Source: Leuctra nigra (taxonomy: Eukaryota > Arthropoda > Insecta > Plecoptera > Leuctridae). Taken from it: a DNA stretch of 64,000 bases. This document shows positions 10,580-21,324 of this stretch, one piece after another (position 1 is the stretch's first letter; the number at the start of each line of letters is the position of its first letter). Location: assembly GCA_934045905.1 (NCBI GenBank), contig OW203763.1, forward strand, positions 48,708,121 to 48,772,120, read 5' to 3'. Position numbers and translations under genes: made by a program. The notes below the pieces were generated by a model. It was not told where the DNA came from, did no database searches, and was given only the letters and a program-made list of their open reading frames with translations.

Positions 10580-11314
10580 TAGTGGGAACCGCATAATTCT
10601 AATAATGCGGCATTTAGAGTTCTCCACCACAACCTCCACTTCTCCTGGAGGATACGGAACTACAGATGACTCGTTAATGCCAAACTGATGTCGAAGATAA
10701 AAGTACAATACTCTTAGAGCACTATCATGCTTCCTTATGTACAGCGTCCTGGCATAGAACTGACAAGCAGACAGCAGGTGCATAACTGTCTCTGGATGTG
10801 ACTGACAGGCCATACACCTGGTATCCAGCGTTCCATGCCCAAATATTACACGTCTGTATACCAAAGTGTTAAAAACACCGTCCTGCACCGCCGTGATGAA
10901 TCCCTCGGTCTCAGACCTCAAACCTGAAGATTTCAAGAATGCATACGACCTTTTCGTGGACAGCTTGCTCTTCTCAATGTGCTTGAAATAGACACCATGG
11001 AGACTCTTCTGACTATGCTTTTCCAGGAGCATGTCAGTCTCCGCCTGTGTCACAGCAAGCGTCCGGACCGAACTTGTCATGACCACAAGGTCTCCATCCC
11101 CATCCAGCCGGTCGTCACTCTCGAGCTCCAGACGAAGACCGAGGATCGTCGCCACCCGTCTCGCAGCTCCGTACAAGAATGACGCAACTCCATGCTCCTC
11201 ATGCACCCGAACTATATGAAGAAGTGGATCCTGACTAACTGCAACTCGACAGGACATACCAATCACCATTCTGGAATGGAGACACTCCACTGAAAGAAGT
11301 CCCCTTCCACCCAT
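10580..11314 (-). pseudogene. LINE B linker and zinc-knuckle segment
   Basis: Starts with 'GGRGLLSVECLH' and contains 'RCMACQSHPETVMHLLSAC', giving C167, C170, H179 and C184 of the 296-residue ORF (C-X2-C-X8-H-X4-C). 'ARTLYIRKHDSALRVLYFYL' follows, as is usual after the knuckle. The ORF itself runs to 10424, but after about 10600 it is out of frame with the endonuclease, so that tail is a shadow. Confidence 0.85.
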
Positions 11315-11430
11315 AGTGCGAGGAAGTTATGTCCGTTGCACTGACGCATTCGGATGCAGACTTAGATTTGCTGTCATGACTTTCCAGGTGTCTCGGTCAA
11401 CCTGCTTTAGTTCGTCGACATTCCATTTAA
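11315..11430 (-). pseudogene. LINE B segment after the transposon
   Basis: Resumes the thumb/connection region: 'WNVDELKQVDRDTWKVMTAN', 'LSLHPNASVQRT', then a stop and 'LPRTMGGRGLL'. This bridges the thumb to the GGRGL block. Confidence 0.75.
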
Positions 11431-12022
11431 GGGGAGGGTGTAGGCAATACTGATTTTTTTTTTAATTTTTTTTTTTTTTTTTAATTTTCTGTCGAGTTTT
11501 CTGAATAAAACAATGTCCACATGTAGTAACTTTTTTTAAGAACTAAAATAGTTATGATGATTTTAAAGTCAAGTGATTTCAATAAACTGATTTCAACTGT
11601 AGGTAGTAAATAAAACATATGTATCTTTAAACCTTGATAACTCAAAAACGTATTTTTGAATGTTCAGGTACCTGTTGCCGAAAAACTATCCAAAGAAAAT
11701 TCTTCATTTTTTCTCTCTATAATCCTTAAGTCATTATCAATAGATGGTAGTAGAATTAGATAGCTGAGATAATTAGGGGAAGTGCTAAAAAAAATAATCA
11801 CCAAAAAATATTGATTTTTTTCTGCAACATATTACAGTACCATGCAAATAATAATTTCGACGAAAGTATTCATGCTAGAAGTATAATTCTGCTACAGTGC
11901 CTTCATAAGACATATAACTATATGTAAAATAAAAATGGTTGAGTTTGAGTGTATACAAACTGTGTAACGGGTACATAAAAATTGCAAATTTAACATGTAA
12001 AGGGTACCCCTACCCCCTCCCC
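11431..12022. mobile_element. 592-bp TTAA-target DNA transposon inserted in LINE B
   Basis: TTAA is present at 11427-11430 and again at 12023-12026. Just inside are inverted ends GGGGAGGGTGTAGG (left) and CCTACCCCCTCCCC (right). Removing the element plus one TTAA restores an open LINE frame (GCL-KW junction), so the insertion point is exact. Such TTAA targeting is known for piggyBac and Kolobok. The interior is AT-rich with T-runs and has no ORF, so it is non-autonomous. Insertion post-dates LINE B. Confidence 0.85.
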
Positions 12023-12026
12023 TTAA

Positions 12027-12378
12027 GGCATCCAAAGGAATACAAAAGCACTGGCACAGCTAAACTATTAGTAGCCTGAACCTTGTTCTTAACAGAAAGA
12101 CTGGAAGACCATATCCTCTTGAGCCGATCTCGATATACGCCTCGCAAAGTACTCTTTACGAGACTCGCGTCATGGTGTTGATGTTCTGACACACCCAAAT
12201 ACTTGTATCTCTCATTCGGCTCCAGATGGTGGATTGAACTCCCATCAGCTAGCACGACGTCTTCACCCATCCCATCTACACTCCCCCTGTGCACATGTAA
12301 AACTGCACACTTGTCCATTCCGAATTCCATCCCAATATCTGCAGAAAACTCCTTTACCAAATTGAGAACTTCCTTCAA
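12027..12378 (-). pseudogene. LINE B reverse transcriptase thumb segment
   Basis: About 117 LINE residues from 'KEVLNLVKEFSADIGMEFGM', through 'RYKYLGVSE' to 'LLYSFGCL', where the transposon at 11431-12022 cuts in. The YKYLG block marks the start of the RT thumb. Reading skips the insert and resumes at 11430 with 'KWNVDELKQVDRDTWKVM', the continuation expected from LINE A's 'FGIVKWSETDLPAMD'. Confidence 0.85.
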
Positions 12379-12381
12379 ACT

Positions 12382-13095
12382 CTATCTACCAGCAGAGTAT
12401 ATCTTAAGGTCATCCATAAACAATAGATGAGTTACCTTAGCATCTCTCTTTGATGGCGGCCCCACTCGATACCCAGCGGTCCGACGTAACAAGCAAGATA
12501 ATGGCAAAAGGGACAAGCAAAAAAGCTTTGGGCTCAGCGAGTCTCCTTGGAAGACACCCCTCCTGTAGTGAATGAAGTCCGTAGATATGGTCTCTCCACC
12601 CACTTTCAAACAAAACCGGGTTCTCCACCGTGCCATGAGGTCAATTAAACACCTTGTCAAATCGGGAGGAAGTTTCAAACAATGAAACAAACACTGGTGC
12701 AAGGCATGAGAAGTCATGTCAAATGCCTTGCGATAATCAATCCATGCTGTTGAAAGATTTCTCTTGTATCGAGACGCATCCTGCGAAACAACCCGATCAA
12801 CCAGCAAATGATCCTTACACCCCTCATGACCTCGTTTCGCACCCTTTTGCTCGTAGATCTTTTTCCACACAGGCTGAATTAAAACCTCCATCCACTGACT
12901 TAAAATACTGGTAAAACCCTTATAGCTTGTGTTGAGACATGTAATTGGTCTAAAGTTCTTCGGCTGGGATAAGTCACCACTCTTTGGAATAATCACGGTT
13001 TGTCCCTCAACAAACCAATCCGGAATAACAAGATGCCCTCGCAACATTGCATTGAAGTGCTTTGCCATATATGTATGGCGGTTGATTATGTACAA
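12382..13095 (-). pseudogene. LINE B reverse transcriptase palm segment
   Basis: 237 residues. 'NFRPITCLNTSYKGFTSI' at 47-64; 'EQKGAKRGHEGCKDHLLVD' at 82-100; motif A AWIDYRKAFD with Asp120; motif B RRGVFQGDSLSP at 178-189; motif C FMDD at 226-229. Motif C has Met where LINE A has Val. The frame ends at residue 237 in a stop, and the thumb continues four bases later in another frame. Catalytic residues are intact despite the surrounding decay. Confidence 0.9.
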
Positions 13096-13156
13096 CCGTG
13101 AACTTCTTCCACCAAAATGTGTGGATCTTGTCCACTCCTGGCACTGCCTTGTCCTT

Positions 13157-13395
13157 CAATACTTTCGCAATGTCTTCTGGAATGATGTCATCGCAATCTC
13201 TGGATTCGGAATGAGACGATCACACATTTGCCGAAAAATATCAATTGCTGGCGTTCCTTCCCTGAATGGTATCTCTTCCTCATAAATGCCCGACCAGAAC
13301 TCCTTAACTGCTTCTGGTGACGGGTGCACCTCAAGATCGACAACCTGGCGCTCTCTGTTGAGAAATCTCCCTGGATTATTGATGAAGATATCATT
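13157..13395 (-). pseudogene. LINE B pre-RT segment
   Basis: Read in a frame open from about 13395 to a stop at 13157-13159. It contains 'NNPGRFLNRE', 'VDLEVHPSPEAVKEFWSGI' and 'YEEEIPFREG'. The '(S/P)PE.V..FW..I(Y/W)' pattern immediately precedes RT in RLE-type LINEs. A longer overlapping ORF at 13188-13445 is in a different frame and looks like a shadow. Confidence 0.7.
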
Positions 13396-13398
13396 TCT

Positions 13399-13740
13399 TC
13401 AACCCACCTCAGGCGATTCATCACTTTCCCACGCGCTGTCTTCAATCCTCGCTTTCACTAGGACAGAAGCCCGCAGAGTCTTGTGCTTCTGCCTCAGGCC
13501 ATGTATGAGACACTTGACCTTCCTCCCGAGTGCTCTTCCGCTCCTTAAGGCATCGATGACGCACTGAACCCGAGATGCCGCCCGTCTTCTCTCGGCAATT
13601 AGACTGTCTAAATGTTTAATTTGTCTCCGCATCTTATCTACTACTGGCAAAACACCGCCCCTTTGATGACGCCTTTTTAAATACTCAGCAGCAGCAAAGA
13701 CAGCAACATTGATCTCCTCCAAGGAAGACTGATCCGTCAA
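13399..13740 (-). pseudogene. LINE B basic linker segment
   Basis: 113 residues, Arg/Lys-rich with predicted helical character, including 'LRQKHKTLRASVLVKARIED'. Equivalent to the basic 'KTRIDKLRRSIGKI...LKQRLKALGARF' region of LINE A. It lies between the N-terminal segment and the pre-RT motif. Confidence 0.65.
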
Positions 13741-13880
13741 ACTTCCACTAAGACTTCATTGGCAAGAGCAATATCTTCCTTGCGGAACTTCCTCTTTGGT
13801 TTCCATAAGTTACGCCTGCCGACAAAATCAGTTGCTTCTCCATCCAACGCTTTTCTTACACACTCCTCGAAGTCAGGCCG

Positions 13881-14130
13881 TCAGTTATCCAAGGCACCGT
13901 CTTCTACTTCGTCCCGTGTTGTTGACGCACCACACAGACCCGGTGCTGCACCTGGCTGTTGAGGTGGTGGCGTGCCTTGTCTCCTCTGCGGCCCAGACCT
14001 TCGGTTTCCTCCCTGAGTCTTCAGCAGCGAAGCGGCCTGATCGCGTAGATTCTGCACAGCCAAGTCACTTCCTGGATACCGCTCCAGCCAATGACTGCGC
14101 AACCGCTGCATGTATCCTCTTCTGCCGGGA
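13881..14130 (-). pseudogene. LINE B N-terminal segment
   Basis: The LINE-like part runs 'RRGYMQRLRSHWLERYP', 'GSDLAVQNLRDQAASLLK', then a Pro/Gln/Arg-rich stretch. A 'GYM.R....W...P......QNLRDQ' pattern is found near the start of many R2/NeSL-type polyproteins, upstream of RT. After a stop at 13881, reading can continue as 'RPDFEECVRKALDGEATDF' towards 13750. No N-terminal zinc fingers remain, so the element is probably truncated here. Confidence 0.6.
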
Positions 14131-14170
14131 CTGCTCAGTTGATAGCATTCAAGCAAAAACAAAAACAGAA

Positions 14171-15194
14171 TAACATATTCCAAAAAACAAATATTATTAA
14201 ACATCATCAGAGCACTCATACAACCATAATTTCACTTCTTTCTTTATGCAACTGTAATTATTCAAAAGATTTAAATTCCTGAGGCAACTGATTAAAAATG
14301 TGAGGGACGTAGAGTAATTTAAAGATCGCTTTCCGTACTTATTTGTAAATCAGGGGAGTGTTAAAGAAACATGATTGATTCACCATTGATCTAGTCCTAT
14401 AATGGTTGGCCCATATTAGATTGAAATATAATCCACTCAATAAACATGAAAGTGTATGTTTTCACTGAAACTGAGTAGCATAGTTTCATTACAATTGGCA
14501 CTGTTAAAACTCCGAAACAGTTTTCTGATTATCGCAGAATATACAAAAGGTATACAGAATGCAACGAAAAAGTATACAATTTAAACCGCCACTGATACTC
14601 ACCTACAAACCGAGAAAAAAAATACGAGAAGTTTTCTAAAAAAATATAAAGTCTGTCAAATAATATACCTAGCATTGAAATTGTGCATGGTGCCAGCTCA
14701 CAACAAATTGCACTTAACATTTTTTAGGGTTAATATTTTGTTGATTTCGATTTCGTAATTTTATTCTAGCTCTATGACAATTAGATTGAACAAATATATG
14801 ACTTATCACTCCGTGGGAATGTGGATAGAATATTGTAAACTTGTGCCACCGAGGAGGGTGGAGGGGGGGGGGGGGGGGAAGGACCAATTGGGCGATTGTC
14901 CGTGGGGTTCGATCTTATTCTCTGTTCTCTGAGTCATAGCACATTGATTCATTTAGTTGATTGGATTATCTGATGGTTTTGTTCTCGTTTTGTTTTCTAT
15001 CTTAATCATCTCTCTTGAGCTAAATTTCTTCAGACTAATTAGCAAATACACATTCAATTAGATCGCATCATATTTTAAAAGATCTAACTTGTGTCAGATC
15101 TGCAAATCTTACTGCATTGCAGATCTGAGATAAAAATGAACAAGTTTGAAGAGCTCCAACCCTGCCAAAAGCTATAGCTATCATAAGTAACTAT
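14171..15194. other. AT-rich spacer with 16-base G-run
   Basis: No gene recognised. A run of 16 G lies at 14863-14878. Confidence 0.5.
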
Positions 15195-15318
15195 ACCTCT
15201 ATGGTCGGTGACAGGCAAAGATGAACCCTGTTTAGCATTGCCAGGTAAAGGGCGGCCCATGCTAGCGCGGGTTCAACTTAGCCTGTCACCGACGTAATTA
15301 ATACTTCATCATAGAGGT
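15195..15318. mobile_element. Small inverted-repeat element
   Basis: ACCTCTATGGTCGGTGACAG at 15195 pairs with GCCTGTCACCGAC (15281-15293) and 'atagaggt' (15311-15318). The loop contains 'ggcggcccatgcta', which recurs near 56770. Non-coding. Confidence 0.5.
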
Positions 15319-15640
15319 TTGTCATTTGGACTTCCCAATGACTGATGACAAAGCCTAACAAATCATCAATTCATCGCTCTACAGAATATTCTTCGCCCTC
15401 CCATCTTGTCGCAGTAAGAAGTTAGATCTTTCATGATGAATGTCATTCAGCAACAGAAGTCAGAGAATATTCTTCTATTGGACTTTCTCTTCCTTTTACT
15501 TTACTGCAAATTTAAAAGATTTTGCTAACAGTGTCAAAATCTTCACTTGCAGTTCATTATTGTACCTCAGAAGCAGAAGACTCGATGTTCATTTTCTCTT
15601 ATTCAATAGACTTTTGGAATCATGTAATCAAGTTCTAGGT

Positions 15641-15666
15641 GGGGGGGGGGGGGGGGGGGGGGGGGG
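15641..15666. repeat. Run of 26 G
   Basis: Uninterrupted G homopolymer directly at the left end of the inverted repeat 15661-16116. Length may be inexact because of sequencing. Confidence 0.9.
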
Positions 15667-16116
15667 TCGCAAAGTTCGCGGACTCAAAGGGTTATCGTAG
15701 AGGTGTGAGTTTCTGGTGCAGGTAGTTCAATTGCCAAGTCTTAGCAGACTTGTGTCATTATTGTATAAGATATCGCCAAATATGCAAGTCAACCTCGAAG
15801 AACATTTCAACTGACAAAATTGAGTGTTGCATCCGTCATCAAGTTCTTTCAAAATCAATGAAGATCACCTCAAACAGTACCTGGATAAGATTTCTCTACG
15901 GAAAACCATGCAACAGTCCCCGTAAACACTAAAATCTGTTGCGAAATGGTTTGAGATGTTTTTCCTTGATTTTGAAAGAATTTGATGACTGCGCGACAAT
16001 CAATTTGGCCATTGAAATGTTCTTCGAGGTTGACTAGCTTATTCGGCGATAACTTATACAATAATGACACACACCTCTACGATAACCCTTTGAATCCGCG
16101 AACGTTGCGACCCCCC
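15661..16116. mobile_element. Long inverted repeat (~450 bp)
   Basis: The left arm starts GGTCGCAAAGTTCGCGGACT and the right arm ends with its near complement (GGATTCAAAGGG in complement). Both arms carry 'cattattgtataag.tatcgcc', 'aacctcgaagaacatttcaa' and 'tctttcaaaatcaa'. Arms are about 170-200 bp with a ~60-bp centre. The left arm has ~40 extra bases near 15709-15750. The right arm on the minus strand has a 66-residue ORF with 'CRAVIKFFQNQGKTSQTI', which I cannot assign. Confidence 0.75.
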
Positions 16117-16544
16117 TATGAAGAACAGTGTGACGAAGTCAACAAATTCGAGTATTCTCTTACAAAATGACTGGTGTCACTTTTACAAATATGATGGGAT
16201 GAAAGCAGAATTACTGGTTTTTGAGCCATAACCTCATGAATCATTGAAATGGACATCGGGCCTTTTACCTCTGATGTGCAGCCACAGTAACTGACCGTTG
16301 GAGCTCGAATTATACATTAAATTTTTGTTGAATGGCGAAATCATAATTATATGAGGTGGTTTGTTGATTCTTTACAACCCCACATTCTCGCCATCTGCTT
16401 TTGAGTCATGTCGTCGTCTGAATAATCAAGTTTTGAAAAGTACTTCGAACTGTGCAAGCAATTTACGAGTCCGCGGAAGTACATGCGCTGCCTGATGGTC
16501 CATAGCATATGTCGGGGTCCAGACAATACGTAAGATGAGAGGTG
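16117..16544. other. Spacer, no gene recognised
   Basis: Mixed-composition sequence without recognisable coding or repeat signal. Confidence 0.4.
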
Positions 16545-17290
16545 CTCAACAATATCTCAATAATAAAAACATAAAAGAATCCACATTTTTTAAAAATAAA
16601 AGTAAAACACAAAAAACTGAAATAACAAAGAAAATACAAAAAATACAGAAACCACGTTCAAATGTAAAAAATTATAAATTTAAAAAAATAAAAAAAATAT
16701 CATTCAAAAATAAGAAAATACATTAAAATAAAAAATGTAGTCTAAAAAAAACACAAAGTGAAAATTAAATGAAAAAAATAATAGCATACCTAAAAATCAT
16801 TTTAAAAAATCCCGTAATTATAAAAAATAGGGATAAAAAATTAATTTAATTAAAAAAACCATTCGAAAATATAAAAATACATAGAAATAACAAAACTTAA
16901 AACTTAAAAAAGTGAATATTTCATGTTAAAAATAGCAATACCTACAAATAAAATTTTTAAATTTTAAATTAAAACATAAAAACAAAAATAACGCAGAAAA
17001 TACAAAACAAAAATACAGAAACCACGTGAAAACTCAAAACATTAAAAATTAAAAAAAATGTTCAGAAAATCTTTCGAAAATAAGAAAATACATTGAAATT
17101 AAAAAGAACGGAAACATCTAAAAAAAAAGAGAAACACACAAAGTGAAAACTAAATGAAAAAGCATAAAAAGTAGTATACTTAAAAATGCACAAAAACTCA
17201 TAAATAATAAGCTATGTAAAATTAAATTAAATAAAAATCATTCGAAAATTTAAAAACGTGGAAATATAAAGAATAACTCACAAAAAGTGC
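16545..17290. repeat. A-rich strand-asymmetric block, ~369-bp unit duplicated
   Basis: The + strand is overwhelmingly A with few T or G. 'acagaaaccacgt' occurs at 16645 and 17014. Both are followed in order by 'ataagaaaatacatt', 'cacaaagtgaaaa' and 'attcgaaaat', so two diverged direct copies of ~369 bp are present. The 63-residue Lys/Asn-rich ORF is a consequence of composition. Confidence 0.7.
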
Positions 17291-19623
17291 AAATGCATTC
17301 TTCTTTATTCTGACGCAACGCATCCAGTTATTCTGTCCTAGGAATATTACTTGTAAATGTATTGTTGATTTATATGTAACTTCTACTTAATTCGTGTATG
17401 TTTTTCTACTTTTTGTGCTTATATTACAAGAGTTTTATTGCATTATTTTGAGATTGACCTGTATGGGACGTCAGTGAGTACAAATTTAATAGTTATATCA
17501 ATATAGAACAGTATAAGAAATATCTAAAGAGCATAGTTACAAAACGCGGTGTAATCAAGCACATATTTCTGTTAGAGGTGGAAACACAGTGTATAGCCAT
17601 TTTGTTTATCTATAACCTGATACCTACTCAAACATGGTAAAAATCATAAAACCCGCTGTAATTAATTGAGTAGGATTCTGTATCTTCTCTTTCACGTGCA
17701 CAGACAATAGACAATTGCTTTCATCTCGGGTCGATTATTATTGACATTGAAATTTGATATTATGCTCTTCATATTATGTTTTCAAAATAAAATAATAATC
17801 ATTATGCTTCTCGTAGCAAGAAATCATGCTATACCGTGTCGAAAAATCAGTAGGTATATCCATAAGTCTAGTGTATAATTCGTACACAGACATGATGTAA
17901 AATTTTAAGAAAATCTTAGTAAAACCAGAAGACCTATAACCATAGAGAGCACTGTTCGCTGTGCTGTAAGAGCTCTTCAAATTTCGTTGATCTTTTATAG
18001 AGGGAAATAATAATTGTCGCCTTGATATACCGGGCGGTGCAAAACAAATCACCCTCTTTGAGTGACGTCTCTGTATCGAAAGTAGGTTTCTGAAATTGAT
18101 GCATATTTTAGAAAACATACAGAAATTGAATATGTGCAAGTTAAAACAATATTTATTGATAAGAATTATAAATGATTGAAGTTACAGTTGAAAAACAGAT
18201 TGAACGAGACAAATTCACATGTTTGAAGAATTGATTTGGAGTTCCTTGGTAAGAATGAGTTGAATGTATGTTTATTTATGAATTTATAAATAAAGTTATG
18301 TTTAATAAATCTATGTGAATTGTTATTTAATTTATTATATGAGTTCATATTGTGTAACTTATATGTAACTTCGTATATCGACATTATCGGCGTTACCTTT
18401 CCAATTCTTCGTTGGAAATTCATTCACAAAAATGATTCTCTCCCATCTCCATTTCTTTTCTTGAGACCACGTCTCAATAAGATTCGCCACTAAAAGTATC
18501 AATAGATAGCGCTGCCGTCACTGTGAATATTTTCAAGATGGCGGGAGCTAAGGGTACTCTGTTTACGTCCAACGTGATTTCTTATGGCAAAACCTGGTTC
18601 AAAAACACGCAATTAACAGGATATTCAGACAATTGAAGTCCTTTATAATCTGATACTAAGTAAACTTATGAATGTATGAACATACTATAACTATTCGTTT
18701 CTGTTGATGGATACTAGATAATTGTTAAATAAAACTTAAAATTCCAAGTAATAACACTTCTGGAGTGACATGATTGGTTGGTCGATGGGCGGAGCTAGCT
18801 TCTCATTGGCTGACGCATTTCATGTTTGCATCATTCTGAGACTGCAATTTGAACTCGGATAAAAATTCTGAGGTGACAGATCGAAAAACCATAATCTTTT
18901 TTATACTGGTAATTAATTTTAAGGTTCTACGTTTAATGATGCCTGATGTAGAGGTGTCTAAACTTAGCATGTTGCTTATGAGAAATTGGTTCTAATACCC
19001 CAACCACTAGTGCCACTTTCTGCCAGCAGAGCGCTCAATGCAACTTTTAGTGACGAATACAGATCCGCTTTACAGGGAGCCATCGTGACAGTAAAATTAT
19101 GACAACTCAAACTTATTTATGCAAAACAGTTGATTCATTAACAAGCTTCTGGGTTCTTGCTTAAACACAAACGTGTGCTATTTGAACGCTGGTTTAAACT
19201 GTTTTTCAATGTCTTATTCAAATGGCAGTAACTTTTTTTCTCTTTAATACAATATTTTTGAAAATATGTTTAAATGTGTTCCATAATGTGTGAAAGCTTT
19301 CAACCTCACGTATCCATTCGCCTTGATGGACACGTAAGTCCCCATGAATCGCAAATGCACCAGTTTCGCGATATTATCACTGGAAAACAACGAAAAGGGG
19401 CGCGAAAAGTTCGTTCTACTTTAATAATTAGCGTGCAATTCTCGTGCTACTTAGTACCTAAAAGTAGATCAGACTTTTGCAGTTCATCGAGTTTGTACGT
19501 GAGGTTTCTGATGATGGTGGTAGATGACACTGGTGTCGAATCGCAGGTTTGTCGCGCATTGTTGAAACAACAATCGCGTACCGCGGGCGATTTTGCGATT
19601 CGAAGGTGATTTTTGGAAACCTT
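17291..19623. other. Spacer, no gene recognised
   Basis: 2.3 kb without a recognised family. A 121-residue minus ORF (17774-18139) and a 111-residue plus ORF (19274-19609) have no motif I recognise and no plausible context, so I do not call them genes. Confidence 0.45.
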
Positions 19624-19801
19624 CAGTGCTGTGATTAGATAATTTTATTTTTATCTAGATAAAGATAAAGCTAACCTGCCAAATATTTATCTAGATAAGA
19701 TAAATAGATAAATTTCCAAGAAATCAACTAGATAATAGATGACGATAAAAAAATTATTATCTAGATAATTGGAATAGATAATAGATATTTTTTTTACCAA
19801 G
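19624..19801 (+). mobile_element. hAT-like short element, TATCTAGATA family copy 2
   Basis: Starts CAGTGCTGTGATTAGATAAT and ends 'tttttttaccaa'. It aligns along its full length with the reverse complement of 946-1114, with several TTATCTAGATAA palindromes inside. No coding capacity. Confidence 0.65.
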
Positions 19802-19889
19802 AACTTTAATATTGTTCCCTTATTATTTTCGAATCCTAAATTTGGAACTCGATTTAAAAAAAAATGGGGCCGTCAAAACAAGCCAACTA

Positions 19890-20268
19890 ATGCAACTGAG
19901 ATGCATTGCAGATGATTGCAACTGAGATGCATTGCAGATGATTGCAACTAAGATGCATTGAGATGATTGCAACTGAGATGCATTGCAGATGATTGCAACT
20001 GAGATGCATTGCAGATGATTGCAACTGAGATGCATTGCAGATGATTGCAACTGAGATGCATTGCAGATGATTGCAACTGAGATGCATTGCAGATGATTGC
20101 AACTGAGATGCATTGCAGATGATTGCAACTGAGATGCATTGCAGATGATTGCAACTGAGATGCATTGCAGATGATTGCAACTGAGATGCATTGCAGATGA
20201 TTGCAACTGAGATGCATTGCAGATGATTGCAACTGAGATGCATTGCAGATGATTGCAACTGAGATGAT
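19890..20268. repeat. 26-bp minisatellite, ~14 copies
   Basis: The unit consists of 'gatgcattgca' followed by 'gatgattgcaactga', repeated about 14 times with almost no variation. One unit near 19950 lacks 'ca', giving 24 bases. Near-identity implies recent expansion. Because 26 is not a multiple of 3, all frames stay open, producing the 152-, 123- and 94-residue minus ORFs, which are not genes. Confidence 0.95.
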
Positions 20269-20362
20269 TTTCCTTTTTCATATCAGTTTACATTTTGTGG
20301 TTCGTGCATGTTCATACACAATGCATTTTGAATTTTTTATTTTTTTATTTAGATAATATTAA

Positions 20363-21308
20363 GGCTAGGCCACAATAGTCGTATGCTTAATGTCTAATGT
20401 TTAATGTTTAGTGCTTAGTGTTTAAGAGAAATGGATGATGGGGTTTATGTGATATGGGCCACAACATGAAATAGTGATTAGTGTTTAGTCGCAGTGAAAT
20501 AAGAATGGAATAAAATCCATTTCTTATGACAAAAACCTTACGACAAGCCAATCAGAAAGACTTACTATTGTAAATTGTTGCTGCGAAGTGGAGAAATTCA
20601 GAACTTGTAACAACAACATTTAAAATTGCAGATAAGTGGCAGATAATATTAAACTAGATAGTAATGTATTTGACAAGACGAAATAAGTAATTTACTAATG
20701 TCGTTTTCGGCTGGCCGCACTGGGGTTGCACTGAGCTGCACTGAGTGCAAGTGGCGTGTTCGACTGGCAGTGCGCAGTTGCTCTGGGGCAATGTTTTCGT
20801 ATTCGACTGGGAAGTGGTGCACACTGGGTGCGCACTCAGTGCACTATTTCTTGCTCGGAAATATTAGGTAGAGTTGCCCCCTCCACTCCGCCGCACTCCG
20901 ACAAAATGGCGCCGCGAAAAACAAAATTGATGTTGTTACTGGAGGTTTTCCTTTAAAACACTCGGGAGCTCAATTTCTTCGGTTGCCATTTGAAAATAGC
21001 TGTCAGTGTCAAAACACAAAATCAAAACATATCATTCGTATTCGGCTGAGACCGCACTGGGGGCAGCACTAGGCAGCACTAGGGCAAAACCAGGTTACGA
21101 CATGACGTCACGATCAAGAACTCAGTGCGACCCCAGTGCGGCCAGCCGAAAACGACATAATTTTAGAGCAGATTTTTGTTTCAAATGAATGCTGTAAATC
21201 TTCAGGAGGCTCTGGAGACACTAGCGCTACTACAGTTGAAATAAGAACCTATTCTGGCCCTCCTTATACACATTAAACATTAGGCATTACGACAATTGTG
21301 GCCTAACC
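20363..21308. mobile_element. TTAA-flanked TIR element carrying a nested element
   Basis: The left end GGCTAGGCCACAATAGTCGT and the right end (complement 'aggttaggccacaattgtcg') are inverted over ~40 bp. TTAA lies at 20359-20362 and 21309-21312. Subterminal 'aatgtttaatgtttagtg' repeats follow the left end. A second TIR element occupies 20698-21158. No transposase is visible. Confidence 0.65.
20698..21158. mobile_element. 461-bp TIR element with GCACTG subterminal repeats
   Basis: Perfect 28-bp inverted termini, beginning ATGTCGTTTTCGGCTGGCCG on the left and ending with the complement. Inside are many copies of GCACTG/CAGTGC in both orientations, the kind of subterminal repeat to which a transposase may bind. 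It is nested in the element 20363-21308. Target duplication is unclear. Confidence 0.75.
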
Positions 21309-21324
21309 TTTAATTGCCAATAGA

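Larger units (their letters stand above)
9790..14170 (-). mobile_element. LINE B: second RLE-type LINE, interrupted by a transposon
   Basis: In minus-strand order from 14170: an N-terminal region with 'GYMQRLRSHWLERYPGSDL', a basic linker, RT (FMDD), thumb, a 592-bp transposon insertion, GGRGL block, CCHC knuckle, RLE (PD-X14-E) and a ~300-bp 3' UTR. Sequence differs clearly from LINE A (for example EQKGAKRGHEGCKDH against EQKGCMKGSYGCKEQ), so this is another family of the same R2/R4/NeSL group. Several stops and frameshifts inactivate it. The 5' end near 14170 and 3' end near 9790 are approximate. Confidence 0.85.

Noticed and set aside
10424..10600. Ser/Arg-rich tail of the 296-residue LINE B ORF
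   Set aside because: Out-of-frame reading of the endonuclease segment; the real frame is 10344-10571.
13188..13445. 85-residue minus ORF in LINE B
   Set aside because: Shadow of the true pre-RT frame at 13157-13395, which carries the SPEAVKEFW motif.
17774..18139. 121-residue minus ORF as a gene
   Set aside because: No recognisable motif, AT-driven composition and no supporting context.
19274..19609. 111-residue plus ORF as a gene
   Set aside because: Sits in GC-patched spacer with 'gaatcgcaa...tttcgcg' repeat words; no domain visible.
19890..20268. CRISPR-like array
   Set aside because: Units are contiguous without unique spacers, in eukaryotic-type DNA; it is a minisatellite.
19823..20281. 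152-, 123- and 94-residue repetitive ORFs on the minus strand
   Set aside because: They arise because a 26-bp minisatellite leaves all frames open; not coding.
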